Part shown: piece after piece, positions 20,029 through 31,977 of the stretch | Position numbering within the stretch: position 1 is the first letter of the stretch | Layout of the letters: the number at the start of each line of letters is the position of its first letter | Source of the DNA: Trichomonas vaginalis G3 | Taxonomy: Eukaryota > Parabasalia > Trichomonadida > Trichomonadidae | Assembly: GCF_026262505.1 (NCBI RefSeq) | Contig: NC_067205.1 | Location: 1,240,001 to 1,304,000, forward strand | Direction of reading: 5' to 3' | Length of the DNA: 64,000 bases | Program-made: the position numbers and the translations under genes | The notes under the pieces: model-generated | What the model saw: only the letters and a program-made list of their open reading frames with translations | What the model was told of the DNA's origin: nothing | Databases searched by the model: none

Positions 20029-21480
20029 TCTATTAATTGTTATATTTGTGTTTTATGCAATTTTTAGTTATTAATTAAAATTCTTCTCAAAAGAATCAAA
20101 ATTATTTTTCTGAGAGCATATTATCATTTGTAAATCACCATTCTGCTCAATTTAAAAGCCAGTGAAAGCTAAATTTATTAGATTTATCCCAATTAATCAA
20201 AGAATTTCAATGAACCTCATTAGAATATGTCGATAAACTTAAAACTGCGGTATTTTAGTAATGAAATAATGAAGGAAATTAGGTTTCTTGATGATTTATA
20301 GAAAATAAATGAGATTTTATGAATGTTAAATTTATTAGTGGCGTTGATTCAAAACTAAAGGTAAATTTATAATAATTATGCTCTAAAACTACGAAAAATA
20401 TCAGTAAAATAAGGAATTATTAAACATTTTTATACAAAACAAAATAAGACACAAAAATAAAAGATTTATTTCTTTCCATGGTTAAAAATTTTTGTCCGTA
20501 TCGCTTTAATAGCGTTCTTTCCAAATTTTCCTTGCATTAATTGGGTACCCTCAATTTTTAACTTTTGCAACTCCAAAAACCAGGTGTTTTTCCAGAACTA
20601 CCATCTAGGATGAGTCCTAGGAGCTATAATTCTAGGGTTAGATGATACCCACTTAGTACTTTTATTTGTATATGTTTTAGTGGAATTTGGTGAGGGGTCA
20701 TGAAATTCGTATCTAATTTGCTATCATCTAAGCTGGTAAAAGTTAGAGAAAGCTATTTACTGGTTGTATATTACAAATATACCTTGTAATAGAAAATATA
20801 AGTGTTTGTGATTTAAATTCGCTCAATTAGCTCGAAAATTTGTTTTATATCCATGACAAACTAACACAATCCTATTTATTTGATTGCCAATCTGTTCCCA
20901 AAATATATCAGCATGAATATATATATATTGATATTATTTGCAATTTCATCATTAAATAGTACTTTTTTTCTATTTTTAATTTAGAAATAGTATATTTATA
21001 TAATAGCGACACAAGATTTTAATTCAAAAATATATGTTATCGATCATCACACTCAAATTGAATTTCAAAAATTTTAGAATTTTTCAATTTCAATATTGAA
21101 AATATATTTCTTATATCATAGCGATTCATGTTATAATAATATGGAGAAAAATATTGTTTTAAATCTAAAATTTAAAATGAATGATTGGGCATTACATTAA
21201 TCCAATTTATTGTTTATTTGTTAATCTAGTGGAAACAATTAAGAGTAGGTGACAAAAGTGCATACTCTTAAATTAACCTTAAATGTTGATTTTTCGATAT
21301 TTTCGGTATTAACCTTATTGTAATTTTTTCCGGTGATAAATTTATCACACTGAGGTTATTTTTCCGGTGAGATTTTTAACCTTGATTTAATGAAATTAAT
21401 ATATATAAATTTTATTATTTTTAATTTCGAATGAGTATAATAAAATATTTTTTTATATCGTCATAACTCTCATCACTGTT
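20029..21480. other. AT-rich DNA without a supported gene
   Basis: No convincing gene. The only distinct item is a 27-base string at 20546-20572 (CCCTCAATTTTTAACTTTTG core) that recurs inverted at 25793-25819. Confidence 0.6.
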
Positions 21481-21726
21481 GTGATTCCAAATGCGATTAT
21501 TAAGGTTCAAGTCGCTAATGTTTTGAATGAAGATAGAGCAGTAAGAATTCTTACAAGGGCAGGTAATCAGATTGTTGAGCAAAGAGCTTCAAAACACGAT
21601 GAATGTTTGAAATTAATTCAACACATTTTGGAAATTGTCGAAAGCCGAAGGATTGAACCTAATGTCCTTATTCCATCTTTGAAGGCAATATTAAATTTGG
21701 CACAAAGAAGTTTAAAGGAAGAGTAA
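21481..21726 (+). pseudogene. possible gene relic, 81 codons
   Basis: Short open frame with normal-looking amino-acid use (VQVANVLNEDRAVRILTR ... ILNLAQRSLKEE), which is rare in the surrounding AT-rich DNA. It lacks an ATG start; the frame begins at GTG and stays open upstream into hydrophobic low-complexity codons. Possibly the last exon or 3' end of a decayed host gene. No family recognised. Confidence 0.3.
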
Positions 21727-21936
21727 GCAAGATTAGATAATTTGGACTTTTTTTAAAATTAATGAATAAACAGTATATTTTTGAAGTGTAAGCTTATTTA
21801 CCTGAAGCTATATTACTTAATATAACATTCAAAGTATTATTGCTATTTATTGGAGAACAAATTTATGTAATTTTCACATGAAAATTGATAAATTTGTATT
21901 TCCTTATGATAATCAATTTTTGTATTTGTAGAGAGT

Positions 21937-22225
21937 CTCCCTGCATGATATCAAGACTTGGCTATAAGTCTTTATCCATTTTTGAAAATTGTATTGTAAA
22001 TTGTAAGAATTTCTGAATACTACTACTATAAAATATAATTGCTTATCTATGTATATTCTCCCTGCATGATATCAAGACTTGGCTATTAGTCTTTATCCAT
22101 TTTTGAAAATTGTATTGTAAATTGTAAGAATTTCTGAATACTACTACTATAAAATATAATTGCTTATCTATGTATATTCTCCCTGCATGATATCAAGACT
22201 TGGCTATAAGTCTCTATTCATTATG
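21937..22225. repeat. 121-bp tandem repeat, about 2.4 copies
   Basis: The string CTCCCTGCATGATATCAAGA starts at 21937, 22058 and 22179, exactly 121 bases apart each time. The two full units are nearly identical, and the third stops after about 45 bases. No coding content. Confidence 0.93.
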
Positions 22226-22780
22226 AGTATGACCCCATTTTTTTTTACAAAAAGTGCCGAATTGCAACTTTGTCCCAATCTCGAAACAATTAATATTTTG
22301 GAGAAACAAAAATTTGAAATTTGAAATTTTGAAAAAAATGCATGAATCGGTAATTAAACATTGATTTATTAATTTATTAGCCATGCTTTTGATGTTGGTC
22401 TTATTCTTAAGCCGATTTAAAGAATTAATTTTTCCAAATCGTGTTTGACATTAACACATATAGATATATCAGGAAAAAAGGTATCACTTATCAAGTTATT
22501 GGTTTTTATGTATCTCCTAACTTTGCCTCGTTCTGAATACAATTCTAGTTAACGAATTTTAAATAACTATATGAAGAATACATCATTTGGTTTTATTATT
22601 AAAATGATATATATTAGCTATGTATATGCTTGTAAGAATATTATTCCGTGAATTGGAAACAGAAAAAATAAATTTAGACAGAAAATGCATATCTTTAAAA
22701 AATAATATGAAATTTAGCTTTGATATTATTATCCGATAAAATATGCATGATAATTACTCCGCAAATAAAATTTAGGAAGC
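22226..22780. other. AT-rich DNA, nothing recognised
   Basis: Low-complexity AT-rich sequence without a gene or a clear repeat. Confidence 0.5.
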
Positions 22781-23241
22781 AAGTTTTGACGGTTTGGGCG
22801 GTTTTCAATGGCCCACAAGGAAGGAAGTATCGTTTTATCAGGCAACAAGAGGTCTTGAAATGAGTAAAGGACTGATCACCCTTGAAAGGTTCAAACTTGC
22901 TTGCGCGCCGCAGTCTTAAAAATGATATGTTTCACTTCTGGTCGAAAATTTCAACCTCTATGACAGTTGTTGGATGAACAATTGTGTAGCGGGATGAAAT
23001 CTGAGTGCGGCCTGGGGCTGCAGCGTCAATCTTCCCGGCATCTTTACCGCAATCATCTCTTAGATTGCACACAAAGTTGCGAACGAGCAGTTTTCTATGC
23101 GGTAAAGATGCCGGAAAAGAGAGTCGATGTGAGGTTCTTTTCGAGGGCTCCTCGAATGAGACACTGTTCCGCATTGATAACTTGAACGCGGAAGTTTGAC
23201 CGACAAGAGTGCATTATGCACTCCTGTCGGTCGCAGTGTCT
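22781..23241. repeat. GC-richer island with nested hairpins
   Basis: Base composition jumps to near-even GC against a very AT-rich background. Hairpins are packed together: CCGGCATCTTTACCGCA (23035-23051) pairs with 23098-23114; TCGAGGgctCCTCGA is at 23140-23154; AATGAGACACTG (23155-23166) pairs with 23234-23245, enclosing an almost loopless palindrome at 23198-23232 (GACCGACAAGAGTGC arm). 22,780-22,920 also contains a short plausible coding stretch (string FQWPTRKEVSFYQATRG) that ends at 22,919, with no start visible. Confidence 0.7.
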
Positions 23242-24496
23242 CATTCTGGGAGACATTGCCTCTGCATGTCTCCCAGAATGTAACAATGTTCCGCATTGAT
23301 AACTTGAACGCGGAAGTTTGACCGACAAGAGTGCATTATCCAATCTTTTTTGTCATATACCTCAACTCACAAAGACAAAACCTTACAAAAAATAGGTAAA
23401 CTTTGTTTTTTCACTTAATAATGTTTATTTTTAATTTTGTTCTTTATATAACTTTTTCTTCTACTAAACTATTTTTACAGACTCTACTGAGCTATCCTCA
23501 CATATAAACCTGTGACAATAACACATATATACTCCCTTCATATTCTGATCTCATGACATATTACAGCACAAACTATAATTATACAACATACCTCATAAAG
23601 TCTGATTTTACCCCCATCTAAGCGTTCAAAACCTATTTTCCACACGTAATCTGATTCTTCTGGCTCCACTGATTCGATTTCTGCTGTCAGATCGTGAAAA
23701 TATGCATCACACAATAAGATAAACACAAAACAACAACTTAATATTTTCCTTAAATTGTCAATTCCTCGATCTTGACATATTTTTATTTCCTCCGTTTCCC
23801 TCACAAATATATTTAATTTTCTGAATAAGACGTATAATAAAATGAATATCTTAAAAACTAAAATACAAAATTAATGTTGGGTAATGACTAGATATAGTAT
23901 GCACTTTTGAATTCATACATTTTTTGAAAAAATTGTATTTTCAAAAAAAGATGTTGTTTCAGTATGAACTTGAAGAGAAATTTTAAGGAAAATATTAAGT
24001 TGTGTATTTTGTGTTTATCTTATTGTGTGATGCATATTTTCACGATCTGACAGCAGAAATCGAATCAGTGGAGCCAGAAGAATCAGATTACGTGTGGAAA
24101 ATAGGTTTTGAACGCTTAGATGGGGGTAAAATCAGACTTTATGAGGTATGTTGTATAATTATAGTTTGTGCTGTAATATGTCATGAGATCAGAATATGAA
24201 GGGAGTATATATGTGTTATTGTCACAGGTTTATATGTGAGGATAGCTCAGTAGAGTCTGTAAAATAGTTTAGTAGAAGAAAAAGTTATATAAAGAACAAA
24301 AAATTAAAAATAAACATTATTAAGTGAAAACCAAAGTTTACCTATTTTTTGTAAGGTTTTGTCTTTGTGAGTTGAGGTATATGACAAAAAAGATTGGATA
24401 ATGCACTCTTGTCGGTCAAACTTCCGCGTTCAAGTTATCAATGCGGAACAGTGTCTCATTCTGGGAGACATGCAGAGGAAATGTCTCCCGAAATGA
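23242..24496. repeat. foldback: 515-bp inverted arms with 225-bp spacer
   Basis: 23242-23757 and 23981-24496 are reverse complements with few differences. Each arm starts with a small hairpin CATTCTGGGAGACAT/ATGTCTCCCAGAATG (23242-23280 on the left). Each also carries the same reading-frame piece in opposite orientation (SVEPEESDYVWKIGFERLDG; 23538-23804 minus and 24002-24199 plus), probably part of a captured gene for a secreted or membrane protein. No target duplication was found. It may be a foldback transposon or an inverted duplication. Confidence 0.85.
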
Positions 24497-26139
24497 TACC
24501 GTCATACCAACACCAATTTATTCCTTCTTTCCATTGTCATACAATTCAATATTTTTATCAATCTTAATCAACTTTTTTATTCTTCTTTAATTCAATTTAT
24601 CTTTCTCCTAGAATATCTATTCCTTTAACAGACATAAAATCACTAATCGAGCTTTTTCAATACTCAAAATTTCATATAAATCTTTGTTATTTTTTCTCTC
24701 ATCGCTTATTTTATTAAATATACATATTTCCTCTCACATATCCCTCTTCATATATATTGGATCTCAACACTCATCTATTAGAACAATATATTTTCGCTTA
24801 ATCTCATATTATTCATTAACAATCTTTCATCTTCTTATTTCTAGTTAACCTACCAATATATATATAGAATATATGCCCAATTACATATTCAGATACATTA
24901 AATTCAAGAAATTCTTCTAATATTATTCTCCTATTCATAATAAAATCATATTTAGTCTCACATCACAATTCTATCAGTTCTCCAATATCATATTGGTAAC
25001 ATCACATATATCTCTTATAATATCACTTAAATTTGTATTTTTTTATTAATTATATTTAATTAGTTCTACATTCTATTATTATAGAGGTTTGACAAACTCA
25101 TCAATAGTTAAAATCAAAATCTATTCAGAACTTTGAATCTAATGAAAATTACATTTCGATATCTTTTTGCAAGCTTAATTTTTTGTATTATTTTAAAATA
25201 CATTTAGTAATGTTATGTACGTATTGAATTCAAATTATAGCGCAGTAACATGCAACTCATCTTGAGATTCACATTTCATTTTCACAATTATTGCATATAT
25301 ACATCAATAACATATTGCACTCATATATCTACACGACTCTAAACTCAATGACATCAAATAATGCTTGTAATATTTAAAATAATTTTTGCATTTTTGATTC
25401 TCAGCTTAACTTCTATAAATGTCACCAAAACATTTCATTCCTACCAAGAAATATTATATTAGTAATTAAGCGTTTATTACCATTGTTACTCACATCATAT
25501 TAATTCATTTTTGTAATTTTTTAAATAAATGACTGGAATCATAAACCCTATGTACCCATATCAACATGTTAAAATTTCAAAGTCTGAAACTTAGTATACA
25601 TTGAGTTTCATGAAATCAGATAATCTCGTAGATTTCTTAAATATTATATATTGCTGGCCAATAATGATGCAGCATGATTCTCCATCATATCAGCATTCTA
25701 AACATATCTTTATTTTGTCAATTGGCATAAATTAAGGGTGCTTTTCAGGCGATAAATGGTATTTTAGATACCTGGGTAGGGGGTCATGAAAAAGTTGCAA
25801 AAGTCAAAAATTGAGGGTATTGAAAATTCACTATCCACAGTTTTGAGAAGTTGTTTCCCATATAGGATATGCGTTTAGTTTTTGAAATCTTTAGATTAAT
25901 TTTTTCTATGAATTAGAAGTTTGAGATTAAGTCGGTATTTCTTCAAAAACTATTGAATTATAAATTTTGAAAATTCAGAAAAATAACTTATAGACAATAA
26001 AATAAATATCTGGTGATGTGAAATTTTCTGACAAATTTGATATAATCAAGTTACATCATTTTTTTCAATGCTCGATTTATAAAAACAGTTCAAAAATGGA
26101 GCTTATATTGAAATAGTGTAGAGACTAAGAATTATCACA
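24497..26139. other. AT-rich DNA without a supported gene
   Basis: Long AT-rich stretch. Contains the inverted partner (25793-25819) of the 27-base string at 20546-20572, flanked on each side by related GGGGTCATGAAA strings. No gene. Confidence 0.55.
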
Positions 26140-26185
26140 GACTATTTCAGAGGATTGAGTTGTCATTCAATCCTCTGAAATAGTC
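26140..26185. repeat. single perfect hairpin
   Basis: GACTATTTCAGAGGATTGA and its exact reverse complement are separated by an 8-base loop. It resembles the hairpins of P1 and P2 in stem length but not in sequence, and stands alone. Confidence 0.9.
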
Positions 26186-26346
26186 TTAGGTAATTCGAAA
26201 AATTTCTTAAGATCTAACTGGATTCGAATTCCATTCATTGAAAGAGTTCTACTATATCAACGATGAATGATTTAAATCTCATGAACGATTAACTTCCATA
26301 AAATCTCATCTTATCTGAATATGTCTTGCTTCTATTGTTTCACCAA

Positions 26347-27460
26347 TAGGGTTGTTAGATTCCCGACGATAGGTGTCTTGGAAGATTTGCCTGGTGTCAT
26401 CATAGTGTCTTTAAATCAAAAATTTTATTTTGGAGTTAGTTTTATTGATTTTTCAATAAAAAACATTTCTAAAACAAGAAAATAAAACGATAAAATATTT
26501 ATATTTTATATAAGGATCTTATATATTTAAAATAAATATCATTTTATTTTTTTCATTGGTGTCTGTCAAACCATAATACATTATTCAAAAATTCAATGTG
26601 TCTTGCGGTTTCAAAAGACACCTTCAAATTGAACGATAGCACAGACACTATTGAATTTTACCCATTGTATTTAGTTTTTACCCTTTTTATTTTTAAGAAT
26701 TAATGACTGAAACAGCCGTTTTGCTATGACCTCAATCACTTTTATTTATTATTTTAAATATTATTTAATTTTATTATTTGAATAGGCCAACTTATATTTG
26801 AGAAGCTCAATTTGAGACCACTTAATACATTGAAATATCATAAATATTGAAATATTAAAAAGTGTATTTCAAAATATTGAATTATAAAAATTTATAATAC
26901 TGAAATTGAGACAAATTAATAAATTCAATGTGTTTTTTTTGAAATAACTCTCAAATATTATTTTTTTGTTTATTTAATGATGAATAAATATGATTGCTTT
27001 AGTCAATCATAAAAACTAATTTAAGTTTAAAATAATGAAAGGATAATTTGATCGTTTTTTAAAATACAATTATTTTTGATGATTTGCAAGAATCTTTGAA
27101 AAGAATATAATATAGGTTCTATTTTTGTAAAATTTATCCAAATCATGTATTACATAAATTACGATTAAAACGATGAAAGAACCAAAAAGTGTGTTTTGTG
27201 TTTTGTTGTTGCGTGTTGGATGCGGGATCCTGTTATTTCCGAAATCGACAAAAAATTTGGAAATTTAATTTCCGAAATCGAAATTATATTAATGTTTTTA
27301 ATATTCTTATATCAAAAGGATTAAAGTTCATTAAGAGAAAAACAATTCTTCTTCTTCAATCTATTGGCGCATTTATTTCTACACGCCAATAAGGAAGGGA
27401 AAATTATAAGACACTATGGTGTCTTCAAAACGCTAATTTTTGATATTTTTAACAACCCTA
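26347..27460. mobile_element. hAT-like non-autonomous transposon, copy 2 (clean)
   Basis: 1114 bp with ends TAGGGTTGTTA/TAACAACCCTA and an 8-bp duplication TTCACCAA (26339-26346 and 27461-27468). It is nearly identical to copy 1 outside the latter's nested insertions, so both moved recently. It supplies the empty sites that define P1 and Mutator-like copy 1. No transposase. Confidence 0.9.
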
Positions 27461-27749
27461 TTCACCAATAATTTAAGCGGGGAAATTATTCTGTTTTTTC
27501 AATATTTTCAAAATTTGAAAATATGTCAGATATCTCACAAAAAATAAAAATAATGAAATTATTAATGAGCTCCATGTTATTCACTATGAAAATAATTGAA
27601 AAACTTTTTATGAAATAAAAATAATTCTGCGAAATTTTATTATGTACCTCATAAAATAAATTTTTGGATACAATTTGCTTTAACAATTCATAATTTATTT
27701 TTGAGATATTTCAAGAATTGAGAGATTTCAGAATATTTCATAAGATTAA

Positions 27750-28991
27750 ATGCTGATCAGTGTACTTTGCATCACGTTCGATAGGGTACAGAATCGACCA
27801 AAGGCAGATGTTTGTAGAAAGTTCAAATCGATGAGCATTGCTGACAAACCTAACTCTGGTAACATCTACCAAGATCAAGCAGGTTCATGCAGTCCTAAGT
27901 CTTATGACAGAACGCTTGACAACAATGAGGGTCTCATGCAATACAACTACGTCAGGTGGATGGCAGGCTACCAACGCAACTTAAGTCTCATCACAGATCA
28001 AACTGTTATGAACAACGCCCTTTACTGCTCAATTTACTGTGCATCGATAAACGGTATCACACATGATCCTAATCCTTCTGATAAATGCTATACTAAATAT
28101 GCTGCCGACGGATGCGGAAGTTCTAACTTAGCAATGTCATATAACTCTATTTCTAGAAGAGCTCCTGGATTTGTTATGCAATTGCTTGATGACTATATAG
28201 ATGGTCAAGACATTGACGGTCTTGGTCACCGAAGATGGATGTTAAGTCCTTATACGGTTAAAACAATGTTTGGTGCAGCGTCAAATGTAAAAACGCAAAC
28301 TTACTATGGGCGAGTTTACACGTATTATGTCAACTATTTCACTATGAGTACTTTCGATTCAGGTTGTACTGTAAATCCACCACCAGAAACTCTCCCATTC
28401 TATGCATGGCCTCCACCAGGTTTCGTACACAGTGGTCATGTTTACAAGATTTTCAGTTTCTCACATGAAAACTTGAGGTCAAACCCTTCTTTAGTAGTTA
28501 AAGTTGATGGTGTTACAAAGTCAACACAGACATACTTTGCTAGTTACAGTTATATGGAACCACCTTCTTTATCTTTCACCTTCGATGGTGTTGATAACCT
28601 AGTTAACAAGAGAGTTGATGTGAAAGTCACATCAGGTTCAAACACCTGGGAATACACAATTTATCCTGTTGACTGCAGCACATGGACTGAACCATCATCT
28701 GATCCATCAAAACCATCATCGAATCTAGCGAATCCAACAGCAAGTTCTCCTAAAACAGAAGCAGGAAAATCACAAACCTCAACTTCAAGCGGATCAAATT
28801 CACAAGATGATGCAGATCAAAGCAAAGGAAATACTGATAAAAATGGCAAGAAGAATATCCCTCTTATTGTTGGAATTTGCGTTGTTGTTGTTACACTCAT
28901 TGCAATTGTTGTTGCGGTTACATTTATTATCATTAAGAAGAGAGCAAATGCAGATGATCATTCTGAGGTTCAGAAAAGCTTTTTGGTCTAA
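27750..28991 (+). CDS. CAP/SCP-domain type I membrane protein
   Basis: 413 aa. After a weak hydrophobic N-terminus, residues about 45-220 form a CAP (cysteine-rich secretory protein, SCP/TAPS) domain of the microbial kind. H105 (ITHDP) and the GLGHRRWML string with H160 fit the metal-site histidines of the family. Residues about 220-310 form a second beta-rich region, 315-368 a Ser/Thr/Pro/Lys stalk and about 371-395 a strong transmembrane helix, followed by a short basic tail, KKRANADDHSEVQKSFLV. Surface display with the CAP domain outside is inferred. CAP proteins elsewhere act in adhesion, sterol binding or host interaction; which applies here is unknown. The signal peptide is not clear-cut. 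Confidence 0.8.
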   Translation: MLISVLCITFDRVQNRPKADVCRKFKSMSIADKPNSGNIYQDQAGSCSPKSYDRTLDNNEGLMQYNYVRWMAGYQRNLSLITDQTVMNNALYCSIYCASINGITHDPNPSDKCYTKYAADGCGSSNLAMSYNSISRRAPGFVMQLLDDYIDGQDIDGLGHRRWMLSPYTVKTMFGAASNVKTQTYYGRVYTYYVNYFTMSTFDSGCTVNPPPETLPFYAWPPPGFVHSGHVYKIFSFSHENLRSNPSLVVKVDGVTKSTQTYFASYSYMEPPSLSFTFDGVDNLVNKRVDVKVTSGSNTWEYTIYPVDCSTWTEPSSDPSKPSSNLANPTASSPKTEAGKSQTSTSSGSNSQDDADQSKGNTDKNGKKNIPLIVGICVVVVTLIAIVVAVTFIIIKKRANADDHSEVQKSFLV

Positions 28992-30044
28992 GTGTAATAA
29001 ACATTTTTTACCACCCGTGCGTTTTAAATAAATTAATTTTTTTTTATTTAGATTGAATGAATTAAATGAATAACTTTATTGATATACAGCATATACGTAG
29101 TATTTTAATTGATACACTGTTTGAAATAAAAATTTCGAAATTGATTGAATAATATATTCAATATTTAAGTTAAACAGTGTTGCATAAAAAATTTTTGGTT
29201 CTTTCAATAAAGATTCGTTTTTTGAATTCCCACGACTGCATTTTGGAGGAGATAAAAAAATTATTTAGAAAAATTATAATTCTCTGAGATCTCTTTGAAA
29301 TATAGACCATAAAATCTAGAACATAATGAAGTGTGACATTTGTGTCAAGATAAAATCTATGAGATTTGTTGATAGACCTAAATTATGTTACATTTATGCG
29401 TCCAAGAGCTAATGATAGAGCATTAAACAAAATCGAATGTGCAAACCCAAAATCTGTCTCAAAAATGATCAAACACTCATAAAAAATGTACAATGGCATT
29501 AGATACATGATGCAAAACCAAAATATCTCATACTTATTCTCGGTAAATTCAATAAAATTGGCCCTAGATGCAAATGGCTTATGTCAACGCGCAAAATTTG
29601 TAAATTTTCTGGAAGTATTTATGAATAGGCACTCAAGTCTTCCTATCAGGATTCCTTCTAACAAGGAAAATACATTGAGATAGTTAATTTTTTAAAATAG
29701 TTGACATGATGAAATTCTAGATACTAAACCTAACCCCAAAAAAATTGAATATTGAAAAAAATGCAAAATAACTTTTAAAAATTGTAGGAAATTAGCGTTA
29801 TATTGCATAGAAAATATGCTCGTTATCTTATCTTGGGGTGTTCAGTTAGATATTTCAATTTTAAACACAAGAGGGGATATTTTAATGAAAATATTACCTT
29901 CAGATATATTTTAGAATCTTATCGTAATTTTTGGGCTGAGCGAAGAAGGTATCCGAAATTACCACAGAATTTTCTGACAAAAAGTTAGGCTCGTTATATT
30001 CAATACTTGATAAGGTTTGTATCAATTGAATTAATAATTGTAAA
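28992..30044. other. intergenic, AT-rich, no gene
   Basis: Only short unsupported frames. No repeat recognised apart from the element that begins at 30046. Confidence 0.5.
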
Positions 30045-30045
30045 T

Positions 30046-31530
30046 AAGGATGTCAATTCGGAAAATTGTTTTCATTTTAGGAGAATATAATTTTCCTTTT
30101 CGAAAATTTAAAAAGTGAGACGCGCAGGATTCGAACTTTTTTAAAAGTTGATTTAAATATATTCTAGTGTGGATTCTAAGGATAATATCATATTTAAAAT
30201 AAGAATATACTAGTTTAGGTGGTATAATTTTTTCGATAAATTTGAGAGCATGTACGTTTAGGACATCAAAAGTGTCAATTCGCTCAGCGAAAGCTGAGCT
30301 AGCTTCGTTCTCGAAAGAATAGGGAAGGAGTGAAAGAGAGTGATACAGATGTTGACACATTCATATCATTTCAACAAATTTTGATCAAATTGAAATGCAA
30401 TGAAATTCAATTCACTTCATATCCTTCAGTCAGTACATTGACATCCTTCTACATCACAATGATAACTCGTGCATCAATAGTTCTACAACTAACTCAGAAA
30501 AAACAAGATTTTTCCTTCCAGCTTACAGCTTTTAAAAAGTTTCGATGATAAAAATCACTCTACTCTTGTTTATCGATATGTTGTGATAGTAGGTAAACGT
30601 ATTCTTATCGATATTAATAAAAATATTTTTACGAAAATCTGAACCAATTACAGAGTTATTCATAAAGTTTATGATAACTGTAATTACTTCATCTTTGTTT
30701 TATATTTGAATAAACAATTTAATTTAATTTGCATAATTTTTTTTAGTTGAAAGACAGGAAACTTAGTTGAGTTTGTATTATTTTTATCGTTCAATTCATG
30801 GTATATGTGAGTGATCCAGATATTTAAGATATTTAGAAAAAATTTATTAATTTGATTAACAAATTTTAATCAAAATAGCAAAAATCTATTTGATAGCTGT
30901 AAGCAAATAATAATTTCTATTTCAACCAAAATCACATATTTTCATCTAAACGTATAAAATTGTCAATTTTATGAGAATAAATTTAAAATCTCATGAAATA
31001 TAAAGGAGAGTAATATTTTTCAATTTTCTTTTTTTCTTTCTCTCAAATATTTTCTATTGGGAATTTTCTTGTTATCAAAAAATAATTTTAATATTTGTTT
31101 ATTTCATTACATACAATAAAATTTTAAAAACTCTATTTCTTCACAAGAAAATTTTTTTCCTTCATATGAAGAAACATTTTGTTCTCCATTTGATGCTGAG
31201 TCTAAATCTCGATTTTTGATTTTTCTTCTTTCCAAATTTCTTTTTTCCAAATTAGAAGTTTAATTCAAATTTTCAATAGTTTATATATTTTCTCAAACCG
31301 TCTTAGATTTTCTCACTTTTTAGGGATTTTCTCTCAAAATATACAAAAATAGTAATACCAATACATGTGTCTAATATACTTTAAAACCATCGTGATAAAA
31401 TTCAAAAACGAAGAGTTCTTCTCTCCAAATTTTTTTCAAAATCAAAAAAATGAGATAAAAAAATACATTTGGAAAATTCATTTTTAGCATTTTAGGAATT
31501 TTCTCACTTTTCTTCCAAATTGACATCCTT
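30046..31530. mobile_element. MITE-like element with AAGGATGTCAATT ends
   Basis: Inverted ends AAGGATGTCAATT (30046) and AATTGACATCCTT (to 31530) are flanked by the 9-base duplication AATTGTAAA (30036-30044 and 31531-31539; one extra T on the left). The homology continues inward with diverged GGAAAAT and TTTTCTCACTTTT strings. No transposase. The duplication size hints at the Mutator superfamily. A tRNA-like 3' end (GTTCGAATCCTGCGCGTCT on the minus strand, 30119-30137) lies inside. Confidence 0.7.
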
Positions 31531-31977
31531 AATTGTAAAATGTTAATATCAAGTATAACTATAAATTAATGAAATATTTTTTTAATCGGAATCAAGTAAT
31601 TTAAACAAGATGTAAGAAATAGGAAGCGCACAACAATATACATTAAAATGGTGCAAAATGTCAAAAGTCAACAAAATTTTGTACCTCAATTCATCGTCTA
31701 TTCAATTCTACATCGTGATAATATTTTTCAATAACAGCAAATAAAGTCAGATGCAAATAAATTGTTTGTAATAACTATAATATCATTTTATTTTAATTAG
31801 ATTTTTGAGAAAATTAGGCAATTGTAAAGTTGAGAATAATTACAAATCGATTTGAACTTAATCTATTAAAGATCCTGTTTCTGTGCAAAACCATCATGAG
31901 TTAAAGCGGTTACGCCTCTAAAAAGTTGTTCTGAAAAAAAATTTTGTCTCTCAAATTTCCGAAGAAGGAAATCATAA
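31531..31977. other. upstream region of the MyTH4-RhoGAP gene
   Basis: AT-rich. A TCTCAAATTT string about 30 bases before the ATG could be an initiator-like element (trichomonad initiators read TCA plus pyrimidine/AT bases), but the match is weak. Confidence 0.3.

Noticed and set aside
22932-23343. several overlapping frames on both strands in the hairpin island
   Set aside because: They arise from palindromes and higher GC (few stops); overlapping frames on both strands cannot all be genes.
30119-30137. tRNA gene on the minus strand
   Set aside because: Only the 3' half looks like a tRNA (GTTCGAATCC then GCGCGTC). The 5' side of the T stem and the acceptor partner do not pair, so it is a fragment at most.
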